A DNA stretch of 64,000 nt. It comes from Ferruginibacter sp. (GTDB lineage Bacteria; Bacteroidota; Bacteroidia; Chitinophagales; Chitinophagaceae). The notes under the pieces are model-generated. The model was not told where the DNA came from and did no database searches. It worked only from the letters and a program-made list of their open reading frames with translations. The translations under genes and the position numbers were made by a program. Positions 18,040 through 27,609 of this stretch are shown one piece after another. Each line of letters begins with the position of its first letter. The stretch's first letter is position 1. The stretch lies in assembly GCA_017983695.1 (NCBI GenBank), contig JAGOAX010000008.1:124001-188000 (forward strand), read 5' to 3'.

Positions 18040-19328
18040 AAATTATCATACTGCTGTTGTTACCTTTTGCAGGTTTTACACAATCTTTAGCCGAAAGAGA
18101 TGTAACAGGCCTATGGAAAGGATTCATGTATAACGATACCACCCAACAAAATTACCGTTACGAAATTGCCATTAGTGAAAGCAAAGGAAAGCTGTTTGGT
18201 TACTCCCACGTTTATTTTATTTTAGGCGATAAAGAATACCATGGTGTAAAAAAATTAAAAATAAAAAGAGAAGATGATAGGATAATTACAGAAGAAACCG
18301 ACTTGATCGTTCATAATTACCCGATTCCGCCGGCAAAAGGAGTGTACCAGTTAAATACATTAATACTACAGGTAAAAGATACGGTGATGATATTAAGCGG
18401 CGCTTACAAAACCAACCGTACAAGAAATTACCGGCCGCTTACCGGTTATGTACATGTAGAGCGGAAAGGTGATTACAGGCAAAGTGCATTAGTACCGCAT
18501 TTACAGGAACTGGATCTTGCAAAAAATTTATCTTTCTTAAAAGAAGAAAATGTACCGGCTGAAGAAACCATGGTAACATTAAAACCAATCCCTTCGGCTG
18601 AAGAAGAAAAATTAATTGTAGCAGCTGCAAAAAAAGAACAGCCTGGGAATATTATTAAACAAACAACTGCACCAGTTGTTAAAGAAACTGCTATTGCAAA
18701 ACCGGAGCCACCAAAAGTTGACCCTCCCGTTGTTGCAAAACAGGAAATACCAAAACCAAAAGAAACAGTTATTGTTAAACCTGTGCCCGAAAAAGTTAAT
18801 GAGCCTGCTGTTACCAAAACAGCGCCGGTTAAAAAACCGGATGTTGCTGTTGCTAAACCAGCAGAACCTATTGTGGCCAAAGCCCCTCCTGTTAAAGTTG
18901 CCGACCCTGTTGTAATTACAAAACCTGCAGCGCCGGTTAAAAAACCTGATCCTGTTGATCCTTCTGCAGCAGTAGATCTCAGCAAAAGAAAAATTGAAAA
19001 CCTTTCGGCATTATATTTTAAATCGGATAGTTTGCAGTTAACATTGTATGATAATGGTGAAGTGGATGGTGATACCGTAAGTATAGTAATGAACGGACAG
19101 GTGATAATGCCAAAAGTTGGACTAAGCACCAATGCCGTTAGAAAAACAATTTATACGCAGGAAGCGGGGGATAGCATTCAATTGATAATGTATGCTGAAA
19201 CATTAGGCAGCCTGCCGCCCAATACCGGTTTATTAATTGTTTATGACGGAACAGACAGGTATGAAATAAGATTTAGTGGTGATATGCATAAAAGCTCGGC
19301 AATTGTTTTCAGAAGAAAGAGGGAATAG
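18018..19328 (+). CDS. Exported protein with proline/lysine-rich linker
   Basis: This 436-residue protein has a signal peptide ending near FAGFTQS. An N-terminal domain of about 130 residues follows (DVTGLWKGFMYNDTTQQNYRYEIAISES). A long Pro/Lys/Ala/Val linker (about 205-320) carries repeated KP, EP and VAK motifs like TonB-type periplasm spanners. The C-terminal beta-rich domain contains ENLSALYFKSDSLQLTLYDNGEVDGDTVS and NTGLLIVYDGTDRYEI. The C-terminal block recurs in Bacteroidota secreted proteins of unknown role. It starts inside the end of mnmH and precedes selD, but nothing in the sequence ties it to selenium. Confidence 0.8.
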   Translation: MPYRNSLKIIILLLLPFAGFTQSLAERDVTGLWKGFMYNDTTQQNYRYEIAISESKGKLFGYSHVYFILGDKEYHGVKKLKIKREDDRIITEETDLIVHNYPIPPAKGVYQLNTLILQVKDTVMILSGAYKTNRTRNYRPLTGYVHVERKGDYRQSALVPHLQELDLAKNLSFLKEENVPAEETMVTLKPIPSAEEEKLIVAAAKKEQPGNIIKQTTAPVVKETAIAKPEPPKVDPPVVAKQEIPKPKETVIVKPVPEKVNEPAVTKTAPVKKPDVAVAKPAEPIVAKAPPVKVADPVVITKPAAPVKKPDPVDPSAAVDLSKRKIENLSALYFKSDSLQLTLYDNGEVDGDTVSIVMNGQVIMPKVGLSTNAVRKTIYTQEAGDSIQLIMYAETLGSLPPNTGLLIVYDGTDRYEIRFSGDMHKSSAIVFRRKRE

Positions 19329-19416
19329 CTAACGATTGGGCTGATAAAAAAATTTGTTCTCGGCACTTCCACATTTACGTTGCAAAATGCTCAAGGCATA
19401 TAAAAGCCTGTATCCC

Positions 19417-19424
19417 TAACTTTG
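19417..19424 (+). promoter_or_regulatory. Bacteroidota-type -7 box before selD
   Basis: TAACTTTG fits TAnnTTTG and ends 4 bases before the selD ATG at 19429. No TTG is seen at the ideal distance upstream, so it is only suggestive of a separate selD promoter with a very short leader. Confidence 0.4.
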
Positions 19425-19428
19425 CTGC

Positions 19429-20475
19429 ATGAATGATATTAAACTCACCCAATACTCTCATGGTGCAGGTTGCGGCTGTAAGATAGCCCCAAAAATTTTA
19501 GATGAAATTTTAACCAGCAATTTTGCAATGCCCGACAATGCAAACCTGATAGTAGGCAACCATAGTAAAGATGATGCGGCTGTATATAATTTAGGCAACG
19601 GAACAGCATTAATATCCACCACCGATTTTTTTATGCCCATTGTTGATGATCCCTACGAGTTTGGACGTATTGCTTCGGCCAATGCTATTAGTGATGTATA
19701 TGCCATGGGCGGAAAACCGGTTTTAGCAATTGCTATTTTAGGTTGGCCCATAAATGTTTTACCGCCAGCTGTTGCACAAAAAGTAATTGAAGGCAGCAGG
19801 AGTATTTGTAAAGAAGCCGGCATACCATTGGCCGGTGGGCACAGTATCGATTCGCCTGAACCAATTTTTGGTTTGGCTGTAAACGGATTGGTACCTGTTG
19901 AAAACATCAAACAAAATAACCAGGCGGCAGCAGGCAATATTTTATTTTTAACCAAACCATTGGGTGTGGGTATTTTAACTACTGCCGAGAAAAAAGGTAT
20001 TTTAAAAGAAGAACACAAAGGTGTAGCCGCCAAACAAATGATGCAGTTGAATAAAGTTGGAGAAGCATTAGGGAAAATAAAAGGTGTAACGGCCATGACA
20101 GATGTTACCGGCTTTGGGTTATTAGGGCATTTGGTAGAAATGGCCGAAGGCAGCGGTTTAAGTGCGGTAATAGATTTTGAAAAAGTGCCGTTGATAATTA
20201 AGGATATAAAATTGTATGTAGATCAAAAATCAATACCCGGTGGTACCAATCGCAACTGGGATAGTTATGGCGAAAAAATTGGCCCGTTAAGTGATTTTGA
20301 AAAAGCCATGCTGGCAGATCCGCAAACCAGTGGTGGCTTATTAATTGCTGTGGATGTAAATGCAGTTGAAGAGGTGAAAAACGTGTTACAGCAAAACGGG
20401 CTGGAAAAATTTACAGCACCCATCGGTTATTTAACAACGCAGCAGGACAAAATTGTGAGTGTTGGTGCATTATAA
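19429..20475 (+). CDS. selD: Selenide, water dikinase
   Basis: This 348-residue enzyme makes selenophosphate from selenide and ATP. The N-terminal signature [19 protein letters not shown] carries the catalytic residue as cysteine (C15) with the essential lysine at K18, matching Cys17 and Lys20 of the E. coli enzyme, so this is the non-selenocysteine form. Other AIR-synthase-type blocks are [44 protein letters not shown] and DPQTSGGLL. It supplies MnmH encoded two genes upstream. No SelA or SelB is seen in the window. The 3' end overlaps the convergent pterin dehydratase gene by 6 bases. Confidence 0.97.
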   Translation: MNDIKLTQYSHGAGCGCKIAPKILDEILTSNFAMPDNANLIVGNHSKDDAAVYNLGNGTALISTTDFFMPIVDDPYEFGRIASANAISDVYAMGGKPVLAIAILGWPINVLPPAVAQKVIEGSRSICKEAGIPLAGGHSIDSPEPIFGLAVNGLVPVENIKQNNQAAAGNILFLTKPLGVGILTTAEKKGILKEEHKGVAAKQMMQLNKVGEALGKIKGVTAMTDVTGFGLLGHLVEMAEGSGLSAVIDFEKVPLIIKDIKLYVDQKSIPGGTNRNWDSYGEKIGPLSDFEKAMLADPQTSGGLLIAVDVNAVEEVKNVLQQNGLEKFTAPIGYLTTQQDKIVSVGAL

Positions 20476-20700
20476 TAACGCATCAATCTTTTTTGCCAGT
20501 TTATGATCTTTATCGGTAACAATATCTCCGGCATCGTGGGTACTTAACCATATCTCCACTTTATTGTACACGTTTGTCCAAAGGGGATGATGATCCATTT
20601 TTTCTGCTTCAATGGCAACTCTTGTCATAAATGCAAATGCCGCAGAAAAGTTTTTAAACTCAAATTTTTTATAGAGGGTGTTGTTTTCTTCTATCCACAT
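20470..20700 (-). CDS. 4a-hydroxytetrahydrobiopterin dehydratase
   Basis: This is a 76-residue pterin-4a-carbinolamine dehydratase. It recycles the pterin cofactor after aromatic amino acid hydroxylation. The family signature is plain: EKMDHHPLW (36-41), then [27 protein letters not shown]. It is at the short end for the family because it lacks some N-terminal residues. No phenylalanine hydroxylase is encoded nearby, so its in vivo partner is unclear. Confidence 0.9.
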   Translation of the reverse strand: MWIEENNTLYKKFEFKNFSAAFAFMTRVAIEAEKMDHHPLWTNVYNKVEIWLSTHDAGDIVTDKDHKLAKKIDALL

Positions 20701-20765
20701 AATAATTCTTTTATAAGCTTGCTAAAAATTAAATACTCCAGGTTCTCTTTAGTACAAGGGAGTGA

Positions 20766-21200
20766 TCAAAAGATAAGGTGTTGCTTGTGCTTAATTTTTT
20801 CATTCGTCATTTCATTTACCAGCTGTACACCTGGTAAAGATTTTATGGATTGCATCAAAGCTTTCAATTCATCAGTGGTTACCGCTTCTCCTTTCAATAA
20901 CCATAAAAAATCGAGGTGCTTAAACTCCGGCAATAAATATTCCCCGTCAAACTGGTTATTGTACAGGTAATGTACCAAACAGGTGGAGGGTACTGCAAAT
21001 TCATAAACAGAAAAAAAATATTTGCGTTGCTTTTTTGTTAACTGAATTTCAAAATCATTGTTTATCCTGAAATCGAAACCAAGTATCTGGTTTAGCTGCC
21101 AGCAAAATTGGTAATCCTTAATGGGCGCAACAATACCTAACAACAGGGAGTCTTCAAAAAACTCCTGTGCTAAAGATTCATTGTCTATTTTAAGTTTCAT
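20766..21200 (-). CDS. IPExxxVDY family protein
   Basis: This 144-residue Bacteroidota-specific small protein has the segment LLGIVAPIKDYQFCWQLNQILGFDFR and the signature LPEFKHLDF at residues 90-98, a variant of IPExxxVDY. It has no signal peptide and no known catalytic motif. Function is unknown; the name describes the motif only. It lies 20 bases after the M28 peptidase gene on the same strand, so the two are probably co-transcribed. Confidence 0.8.
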   Translation of the reverse strand: MKLKIDNESLAQEFFEDSLLLGIVAPIKDYQFCWQLNQILGFDFRINNDFEIQLTKKQRKYFFSVYEFAVPSTCLVHYLYNNQFDGEYLLPEFKHLDFLWLLKGEAVTTDELKALMQSIKSLPGVQLVNEMTNEKIKHKQHLIF

Positions 21201-21220
21201 ACTTTATCCCTAAAAGAATA

Positions 21221-22858
21221 CTAAAAAACTATATCAAACACTAACTCTTCATTTCCTCTTTTCACTTTTACTTTTGTGGCTTCGCCTTTAGTAAACTTAC
21301 CTAATGCACTCATGTAACTTTGCACATCGGTAAATTTTATATCGCCTAACTGAAGAATTACATCGCCGGCTTTAATACCTACTTTCTGCGCTATTTTTCC
21401 TTCACTCACACCATCTACACGTACTCCGCTACCGCTATAGGTATAGTCGGGCATTATACCCAATGTTACTTTAAAGCTGCTTTTACCCATTGAAACTGCT
21501 TCTCTTGTTTTGGCAAAAGGTAATTTTCCTTTTTTATTGGCAACATCAACTACATTATAAACAAACTTTACTATCTGCAGTTCACCATTGTAATTAATCT
21601 TATTGGCATCATCGCTTGGCTTGTGGTAATCGCCATGCACACCGGTAAAGAAAAACAATACCGGAATATCTTTTCTGTAAAAAGAAGTATGATCACTTGG
21701 GCCACTGCCGCTGCTATCGAATTTTATGGTAAAGAATTTATCTTTTTCTGTAAGCAGTTGCCCCCAAACCGGTGATGTACCATAGCCACCAATAGTAAGG
21801 CCGTGCGTACTATCACTAAGGCGGCCCACCATATCCATATTTATCATATAATTAGCATTGCTTAAATTAATGGTAGGGTGTTCGGTAAAATATTTACTGC
21901 CAAACAAACCCAGCTCCTCTCCCGAAAAAGAAATAAACAGGTAATTATTATTTTTAAATTTAGATGCCTTTAATAGTTTACTCATTTCAATAAGTGCTGC
22001 TGTACCACTTGCATTATCGTCAGCTCCATTATGAATTTGCATGGTGGTGCCGGTAAATAAAGAGTTATGATCTTCTCCATAACCTAAATGATCGTAATGT
22101 GCACCAACAATAATGGTATTGGCTGCACCATTATCAACATAGCCAATTACATTATGCCCCAGCCTTGTTTTATCTCCTATATCTACTTTTAATTTTATGT
22201 CCTGTGTTGCTGTTTCATCATACAAATATTTTTTCTTTATTTCTGCAGTAACATACAGTACAGGAATTTTTACCAGTTCAGGTTTTGCTTTGGGTTCAAA
22301 CTTTAATCCATCAGCAATAGATGAGGTGTTATATATAATTAAACCTGTTGCTCCCTTTGCTGCAACATCACTTACTTTTGTTTTAATGGCATCAGTTAAA
22401 TCAAAATGCGGATTATTTTTATTTTCTTCGAGTTTTTCTTTTAAATCCCAGAACCAAACTGTACCACTTTCTCTTAATGAAATTGACGGTGCTGCTTCTA
22501 TAGAACCATTTGGAGAAAATATAAAAGGAAAATATTCCTTATCCACATCAAGATCAAACCCATTAATTATTAAATGCGAAGAAGCGTTAACCTGTTTGCC
22601 TTCGTTCACTTCAAATTCCTGTATAAAATTTCCATTGTCGCCTTTAGGTGTCAGCCCGGCTTTGGCAAATTCGCTGCTGATGTATTCATAAGCCAGTTTT
22701 TCTCCGGCAGTTCCTGTTCTTCTTCCTTCCAGTTTATCATCGGCCAGGTAACCAATATGTGTTTGAAGATTGGTTAAAATAAGTTTATCTGCTTTTTTTA
22801 GTTTTTGTGCAACTGCAAACTGTGTGGTAAATACCGCTAACCAAAGTAACCGTTTCAT
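21221..22858 (-). CDS. M28 family zinc aminopeptidase with PA and PDZ domains
   Basis: This 545-residue secreted peptidase has a signal peptide ending near FAVAQ. A PA-like insert (about 125-225) precedes the M28 domain. Zinc and catalytic residues are visible: H254 in GAHYDHLGYG, D280 in NGADDNASG, E314 and E315 in FSGEELG, D342 in INMDMVG and H412 in GDYHKPSDD. A C-terminal PDZ domain (KAGDVILQLGDIKFTD) may bind substrates or partners. It probably acts in the periplasm or outside the cell to release N-terminal amino acids from peptides. Substrate preference cannot be read from the sequence. Confidence 0.93.
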   Translation of the reverse strand: MKRLLWLAVFTTQFAVAQKLKKADKLILTNLQTHIGYLADDKLEGRRTGTAGEKLAYEYISSEFAKAGLTPKGDNGNFIQEFEVNEGKQVNASSHLIINGFDLDVDKEYFPFIFSPNGSIEAAPSISLRESGTVWFWDLKEKLEENKNNPHFDLTDAIKTKVSDVAAKGATGLIIYNTSSIADGLKFEPKAKPELVKIPVLYVTAEIKKKYLYDETATQDIKLKVDIGDKTRLGHNVIGYVDNGAANTIIVGAHYDHLGYGEDHNSLFTGTTMQIHNGADDNASGTAALIEMSKLLKASKFKNNNYLFISFSGEELGLFGSKYFTEHPTINLSNANYMINMDMVGRLSDSTHGLTIGGYGTSPVWGQLLTEKDKFFTIKFDSSGSGPSDHTSFYRKDIPVLFFFTGVHGDYHKPSDDANKINYNGELQIVKFVYNVVDVANKKGKLPFAKTREAVSMGKSSFKVTLGIMPDYTYSGSGVRVDGVSEGKIAQKVGIKAGDVILQLGDIKFTDVQSYMSALGKFTKGEATKVKVKRGNEELVFDIVF

Positions 22859-23029
22859 AATAATAATTTAGTAAGATGGAGCAAAGGTAATTCAGCTGAT
22901 GGCTAATCCTGTAAATTGAATGTCAAATTATTTGCCAAAACTTAAATCAAATAGTAATTCAGCTCTTTTTTATGTTTAAGATTAAACCCCTTGTTTCTTA
23001 TTTCGTAACCGCAAACCATTAAATGCCGT

Positions 23030-23037
23030 TAATTTTG
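23030..23037 (+). promoter_or_regulatory. Bacteroidota-type -7 box before feoB
   Basis: TAATTTTG fits TAnnTTTG and lies 14 bases before the proposed TTG start of feoB. No -33 TTG is seen at the right distance. Confidence 0.4.
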
Positions 23038-23051
23038 CAACCAATTTTAGT

Positions 23052-25172
23052 TTGACAAAAAAGATAAACATAGCATTAGTAGGTAATCCCAATAGTGGAA
23101 AAAGTTCGCTTTTTAATGTATTGACAGGATTAAACCAGAAAGTGGGTAATTTTCCCGGTGTAACGGTGGATAAAAAAACCGGTACAACCACGATTGCCCC
23201 GGGTGTCGATGCGTTGCTGATTGACCTGCCCGGTACTTATAGTTTATACCCCAAACGTGCTGATGAATGGGTGGCATACAAAGTATTGCTGAACCAGGAT
23301 GAAACCGTAAAACCAGACATGGTATTATTGGTTGCTGATGCCAGTAATCTTAAACGTAACCTGCTTTTCTGCTCACAAATAATCGATTTAAAAATTCCAG
23401 TGGTAGTGGCGCTTACCATGATGGACCTTGCCAAAAACAAAGGAACCCAAATAGACATCCCTGGTCTTGAAAGGGAATTGGGGGTACCTATTATTCCAAT
23501 AAACCCCAGGAAAAACAAAGGCATCCTGCCACTTAAAAAGGCTTTGGGGTTAGCTATAGAAAAAATAGATCAAATACCACCTCGGGATTTTATTGATACG
23601 CAGGCTTTGGCAGCAGCGCCAATTAATGAGGTTAAAAAACTGTTTCCGCATATCAGTAATTACCGGGCCATTCATTATTTGATCAATCACGAAAATTTTT
23701 TACTGGATGATGCTACGCAGGAGTTGATTGAAAATATTGAGGTTGAGGCTAAATTCAATCCTACTAAAACACAAGCCGAAGAAATAATGCAGCGTTACGG
23801 ACGCATTAAGCACATTATGCAACAAACCGTTGTAGAAAGTGATCCGTTGCAAAAAGCTTTATTTACCGAAAAACTGGATAACCTCTTATTAAACCGCTAT
23901 TGGGGTTATATTATTTTACTTTCGGTTTTATTTCTGTTGTTTCAAAGTGTGTTCTGGGTCGCAACGTACCCTATGGATGGAATTGAATGGGTTTTTGGCC
24001 AGCTGGGTGGATGGCTTGGTAGCACACTACCTGAAACCTGGTGGAGTGACCTGCTTATTAATGGTGTGGTTGCTGGTCTTAGCGGCATAATGATTTTTAT
24101 ACCACAAATAATGATATTGTTTGGGTTAATAACCATTTTGGAAGACAGTGGTTATATGGCAAGAATAAGTTTTTTAACCGATAAGCTCATGCGTAAAGTT
24201 GGGCTTAACGGAAAAAGTGTAATGCCGATGATAAGCGGCTACGCCTGTGCTGTACCTGCCATTATGAGTGCAAGAAGTATTGAAAATAAAAAAGAACGCC
24301 TGCTTACTATAATGATAACACCATTATTAAGCTGCAGTGCAAGGTTACCGGTATACACCATTTTAATTGCTTTAATTATTCCCTCTAAATTATATTTTGG
24401 TTTTTTAAGCCTGCAGGGGTTGGTAATGATGTGCCTGTATTTATTAGGTACGGTTATGGCTTTAATTGTAGCCTGGGTAATGAAATGGTTTATTAAAAGT
24501 ACCGAACGCAGTTTTTTTATCCTGGAGCTACCGGTGTACCGTGGCCCAAGATGGAAGAATGCCATTGCCACAATGATTGAAAAAGCAAAAATATTTGTGT
24601 TTGATGCCGGTAAAATAATAATGCTGATAAGCTTGTTGCTTTGGGTTTTAAGTACCTATGGCCCTAAAGAAAAAATGCAGGCAGTAACTGCTAAATACGA
24701 GCAATTAATTACCGCTAATCCACAACAAGCTGCCGAATTAAATAAACAACGTAAAACAGCTTTACTGCAAAACTCTTATGCAGGCACACTGGGCCAGGCA
24801 ATTGAGCCAGCTATCCGTCCTTTAGGTTACGACTGGAAGATTGGTATTGCTTTAATAACTTCTTTTGCTGCAAGAGAGGTTTTTGTAGGCACAATGGCTA
24901 CTTTATATAGTGTAGGAGACGATGCTGATGCCAACAACAGCACCCTACGGCAAAAAATGGCCGCTGCTGTCCGTACTGATGGCAGTAAAGTTTATGACCT
25001 GGCAACCGGTTTATCTTTATTGGTATTTTATGTACTGGCCATGCAATGTATGAGTACACTGGCTATAGTAAAACGGGAAACCCGTAGCTGGAAATGGCCC
25101 ACTATTCAATTAATATATATGACGGCGCTGGCGTATTTTTTAAGCTGGGTGGTTTATGTGGCAGTGAAATAA
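23052..25172 (+). CDS. feoB: Ferrous iron transporter B
   Basis: This 706-residue inner-membrane ferrous iron transporter has an N-terminal G domain: GNPNSGKS at 11-18, the G2 region around NFPGVTVD and DLPG at 58-61. About eight or more membrane segments carry the two Gate regions (ISGYACAVPAIMSARSIENKKERLLTI and ITSFAAREVFVGTMATLYSV). The start is a TTG at 23052, because the G domain begins eight codons later and no ATG precedes it in frame. No FeoA gene is adjacent and there is no N-terminal FeoA fusion, unlike some Bacteroidota. It is divergent from the M28 peptidase gene. Confidence 0.95.
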   Translation: MTKKINIALVGNPNSGKSSLFNVLTGLNQKVGNFPGVTVDKKTGTTTIAPGVDALLIDLPGTYSLYPKRADEWVAYKVLLNQDETVKPDMVLLVADASNLKRNLLFCSQIIDLKIPVVVALTMMDLAKNKGTQIDIPGLERELGVPIIPINPRKNKGILPLKKALGLAIEKIDQIPPRDFIDTQALAAAPINEVKKLFPHISNYRAIHYLINHENFLLDDATQELIENIEVEAKFNPTKTQAEEIMQRYGRIKHIMQQTVVESDPLQKALFTEKLDNLLLNRYWGYIILLSVLFLLFQSVFWVATYPMDGIEWVFGQLGGWLGSTLPETWWSDLLINGVVAGLSGIMIFIPQIMILFGLITILEDSGYMARISFLTDKLMRKVGLNGKSVMPMISGYACAVPAIMSARSIENKKERLLTIMITPLLSCSARLPVYTILIALIIPSKLYFGFLSLQGLVMMCLYLLGTVMALIVAWVMKWFIKSTERSFFILELPVYRGPRWKNAIATMIEKAKIFVFDAGKIIMLISLLLWVLSTYGPKEKMQAVTAKYEQLITANPQQAAELNKQRKTALLQNSYAGTLGQAIEPAIRPLGYDWKIGIALITSFAAREVFVGTMATLYSVGDDADANNSTLRQKMAAAVRTDGSKVYDLATGLSLLVFYVLAMQCMSTLAIVKRETRSWKWPTIQLIYMTALAYFLSWVVYVAVK

Positions 25173-25185
25173 GTATCCCAAAATT

Positions 25186-26247
25186 TCATTTTGTACTCAT
25201 TTTTTTTAAAAGCCTGAGGTGCGATACAATACCGCCTATATATGTAGTTTGGTTAGGTTTAATTTTATATTGAAGTAACAGGTCGTATAAAATTCTATTT
25301 AGTGCCGGATAATGAATGTGATGGATGTGCGGAAATAGATGATGTGCAATATGATTGTTAAACCCCCCTAATATAAAATTTGCAGTTTTGCTGAATGGAT
25401 GCATATCGTTTGAACTTTTTATCTGATTCATAAGCCATGACGAATTGATGTAGCCTCTGTCATCAACTGAAGGATAAGTTGTTGCTTCAACATGGTGGGT
25501 CATAAAAAAAGTAAGTAATAAGAAGAGCGATTGCGTTAAGTGCATAAATAAAAATCCAAGTAAAACTATTGGCCAAGATTGTAAAGAAAATAGCAAAGGC
25601 AAAGCTAAAATAAACCCAAAGTAAAATATTTTTTGTACCCAAAATGACAAATGATATTTGAGCCCTTTATTTTTAGTATGTTCCTCTTTTGAAAAAAGAA
25701 TTATCCAGTCTTTTATAAACACCCAAAATAACGAATAGGTAGTGTAAGCAATTAATGCATATACATGTTGAAATTTATGGTACCAAAAATGCTGGCTACC
25801 CGGTATTACACGAATGAGTTTAGAGATTTTTAAATCAGAATCGTATCCCTCTACATTAGGAGCATAGTGATGAGAGTTAACATGTCTTTGTTTCCAGCCT
25901 TCTGCATGTGCACCAACCAGCGAATAGATTATAGTAAAACAGAGGTTATTTATTTTTTTACTTTTAAAAACAGTATTATGCGAAAAATCGTGTGAAAAAT
26001 TGAAGGCAAAAAGTAAAGAAAGAAAACCATAAAGTACAAAGCAAAACACAAAAAGAAACGGATTTGCTATTTTAAATAAAGCCCAATAACTGCTAATTGT
26101 TAGTGAAAAATAAAAAATAAATTTCAACACAATAATAAATGCAACCTTGCTTTTATTAACCAATAATTTTTCGCCTACTTGCTGATAAATAGTTTTTAAT
26201 AATTCGCTGTCTTCGGCAATATAAATATGCTTATCTTTCAAAAGCAA
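25186..26247 (-). CDS. Fatty acid desaturase (second of pair)
   Basis: This 353-residue membrane di-iron desaturase has the three histidine boxes: HDFSH, HVNSHH and HIAHH (in NNHIAHHLFPHIHHIHYP). Hydrophobic blocks flank box 1 and lie between boxes 2 and 3. It belongs to the FA_desaturase family, whose members introduce double bases into lipid-linked or CoA-linked acyl chains; position specificity cannot be read. It overlaps the upstream desaturase gene by 17 bases, so the two are surely co-transcribed. The two proteins share the same layout and look like divergent tandem duplicates. Confidence 0.9.
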   Translation of the reverse strand: MLLKDKHIYIAEDSELLKTIYQQVGEKLLVNKSKVAFIIVLKFIFYFSLTISSYWALFKIANPFLFVFCFVLYGFLSLLFAFNFSHDFSHNTVFKSKKINNLCFTIIYSLVGAHAEGWKQRHVNSHHYAPNVEGYDSDLKISKLIRVIPGSQHFWYHKFQHVYALIAYTTYSLFWVFIKDWIILFSKEEHTKNKGLKYHLSFWVQKIFYFGFILALPLLFSLQSWPIVLLGFLFMHLTQSLFLLLTFFMTHHVEATTYPSVDDRGYINSSWLMNQIKSSNDMHPFSKTANFILGGFNNHIAHHLFPHIHHIHYPALNRILYDLLLQYKIKPNQTTYIGGIVSHLRLLKKMSTK

Positions 26248-27328
26248 TTGGTTTAAAATGTTGTTTACTGCCCATTTCTTTTAAAAATCTAAAATGCGAT
26301 AATAAAGATTTTCTATAGGGCATTTCCATATACACCAATCCATGTTTTTTTGAAAGCTCCCTGAATATGGGTAGTATTTTTAAATAATGCACATGAGAAA
26401 CATTGGGCAACAGGTGGTGCAGGGCATGAGCGTTAAAACCACCCAAAGTCCAGTTAAAAAATACACTTGCAGCATTATAATCTACAGAAGTACACATTTG
26501 TAATTTGGGCCAGCTCATATCCAGGTGGTTATTTTTATCGGGTACAGGGTGTGCTACATAATCAGAAAGGTGAGAAACGCCTAAAACGCCAACAAATATT
26601 AATGAAATAATAAAATGGTTTATAATAAAAGCCAACAACACGGTTGTCCATCCAAACGGCAAAAGATATAAGGGCAGTACAATCATATACCCAATGTATA
26701 CTAATTTGTAAACAACCAGTTTAACAATTTCATTTGCCGGTATATCAATTTTTATAGTTCTGCTTGAATAGTTAAACAACATTAAAGTTTCCCGAAAAAA
26801 GAACCAGTTTATTGAGTAGAGTAAATATAAAAAGGGGGCGTAAATGTATTGGAATTTATGAAACCATTTTAATGGTTGCGATTCCGTCATTCTAAATAAT
26901 GGGTTGTTTAATACATCAATATCACTGCCTTCTATATTGGTATAAAGGTGATGCGATTCGTTGTGGTTTTTACCCCACACGTAGGCATTGTTGCCCTGCA
27001 AATTAAAACTAAGAGAAAATAATATTTTATTCCAAAACTTACTTTTTACCGCTACGCCATGGGCAGCATCATGCGAAATATTAAAGGCGGTTAATAAAAT
27101 ACAAACCCCCATAAGCAGATAAAAAATGTAGAAATTAAAAGTAGTGGTACTTGTAATCATTAACCAATAAAGCACAATATCAAGACTAAAATAAAGAATA
27201 ATTTTAAAAACCATTATCTTATCCCCGGTCTTCTGAATGCTATTCTCAGAAAAATACAGCTCTATTTTTTCGTTAAGTTCTTTGTAGAAAACAGAACCTT
27301 CGTCTTTTGTAAATTTTAATTTATTCAT
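26231..27328 (-). CDS. Fatty acid desaturase (first of pair)
   Basis: This 365-residue membrane desaturase has boxes HDAAH, HNESHH and HALHH (in NAHALHHLLPNVSHVHY). It shares its layout with the following gene but the sequences have drifted considerably, for example YNAASVFFNWTLGGFNAH against MHPFSKTANFILGGFNNH. It lacks a cytochrome b5 domain, so electrons must come from a separate ferredoxin or cytochrome. It opens a two-gene operon that probably adjusts membrane unsaturation. The 281-base gap upstream is very AT-rich; I see no exact promoter match in it. Confidence 0.9.
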   Translation of the reverse strand: MNKLKFTKDEGSVFYKELNEKIELYFSENSIQKTGDKIMVFKIILYFSLDIVLYWLMITSTTTFNFYIFYLLMGVCILLTAFNISHDAAHGVAVKSKFWNKILFSLSFNLQGNNAYVWGKNHNESHHLYTNIEGSDIDVLNNPLFRMTESQPLKWFHKFQYIYAPFLYLLYSINWFFFRETLMLFNYSSRTIKIDIPANEIVKLVVYKLVYIGYMIVLPLYLLPFGWTTVLLAFIINHFIISLIFVGVLGVSHLSDYVAHPVPDKNNHLDMSWPKLQMCTSVDYNAASVFFNWTLGGFNAHALHHLLPNVSHVHYLKILPIFRELSKKHGLVYMEMPYRKSLLSHFRFLKEMGSKQHFKPIAFER

Positions 27329-27561
27329 TATCGAATGCTTGGATTCAGTGATTGCTTTTCTGTTAAGTATGTTTAAAAAGAATATAAAAGCTTCAATAAA
27401 TCTTGTACAAATTACTCTATTTTTTTACGGATTTATATAAATTATTATCGAATTGTTGTTAAGGCCACTATAAAAATATGTAAGGTAAAAAGCAGGTAGA
27501 AATTTTTATTTAGTTACTGCCTTTATTTAGCCATTCAATTGCTTAATAAAGGAATTAAAAT

Positions 27562-27592
27562 AAACCCCCGGCAGATACCTGGGGTTATAAAA
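27562..27592 (-). terminator. Probable terminator after the 27.6-28.8 kb lipoprotein gene
   Basis: aacccccgg (27563-27571) pairs with cctggggtt (27579-27587 region) with one mismatch, 20 bases below the stop. On the minus strand a T-rich stretch follows. Confidence 0.65.
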
Positions 27593-27609
27593 AATATTTT
27601 CCTTTACGC

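Noticed and set aside
18473..19132. 219-codon minus-strand frame rich in Thr, Gly and Ala
   Set aside because: Mirror of the proline/lysine repeat region of the exported protein; repetitive composition keeps the opposite frame open.
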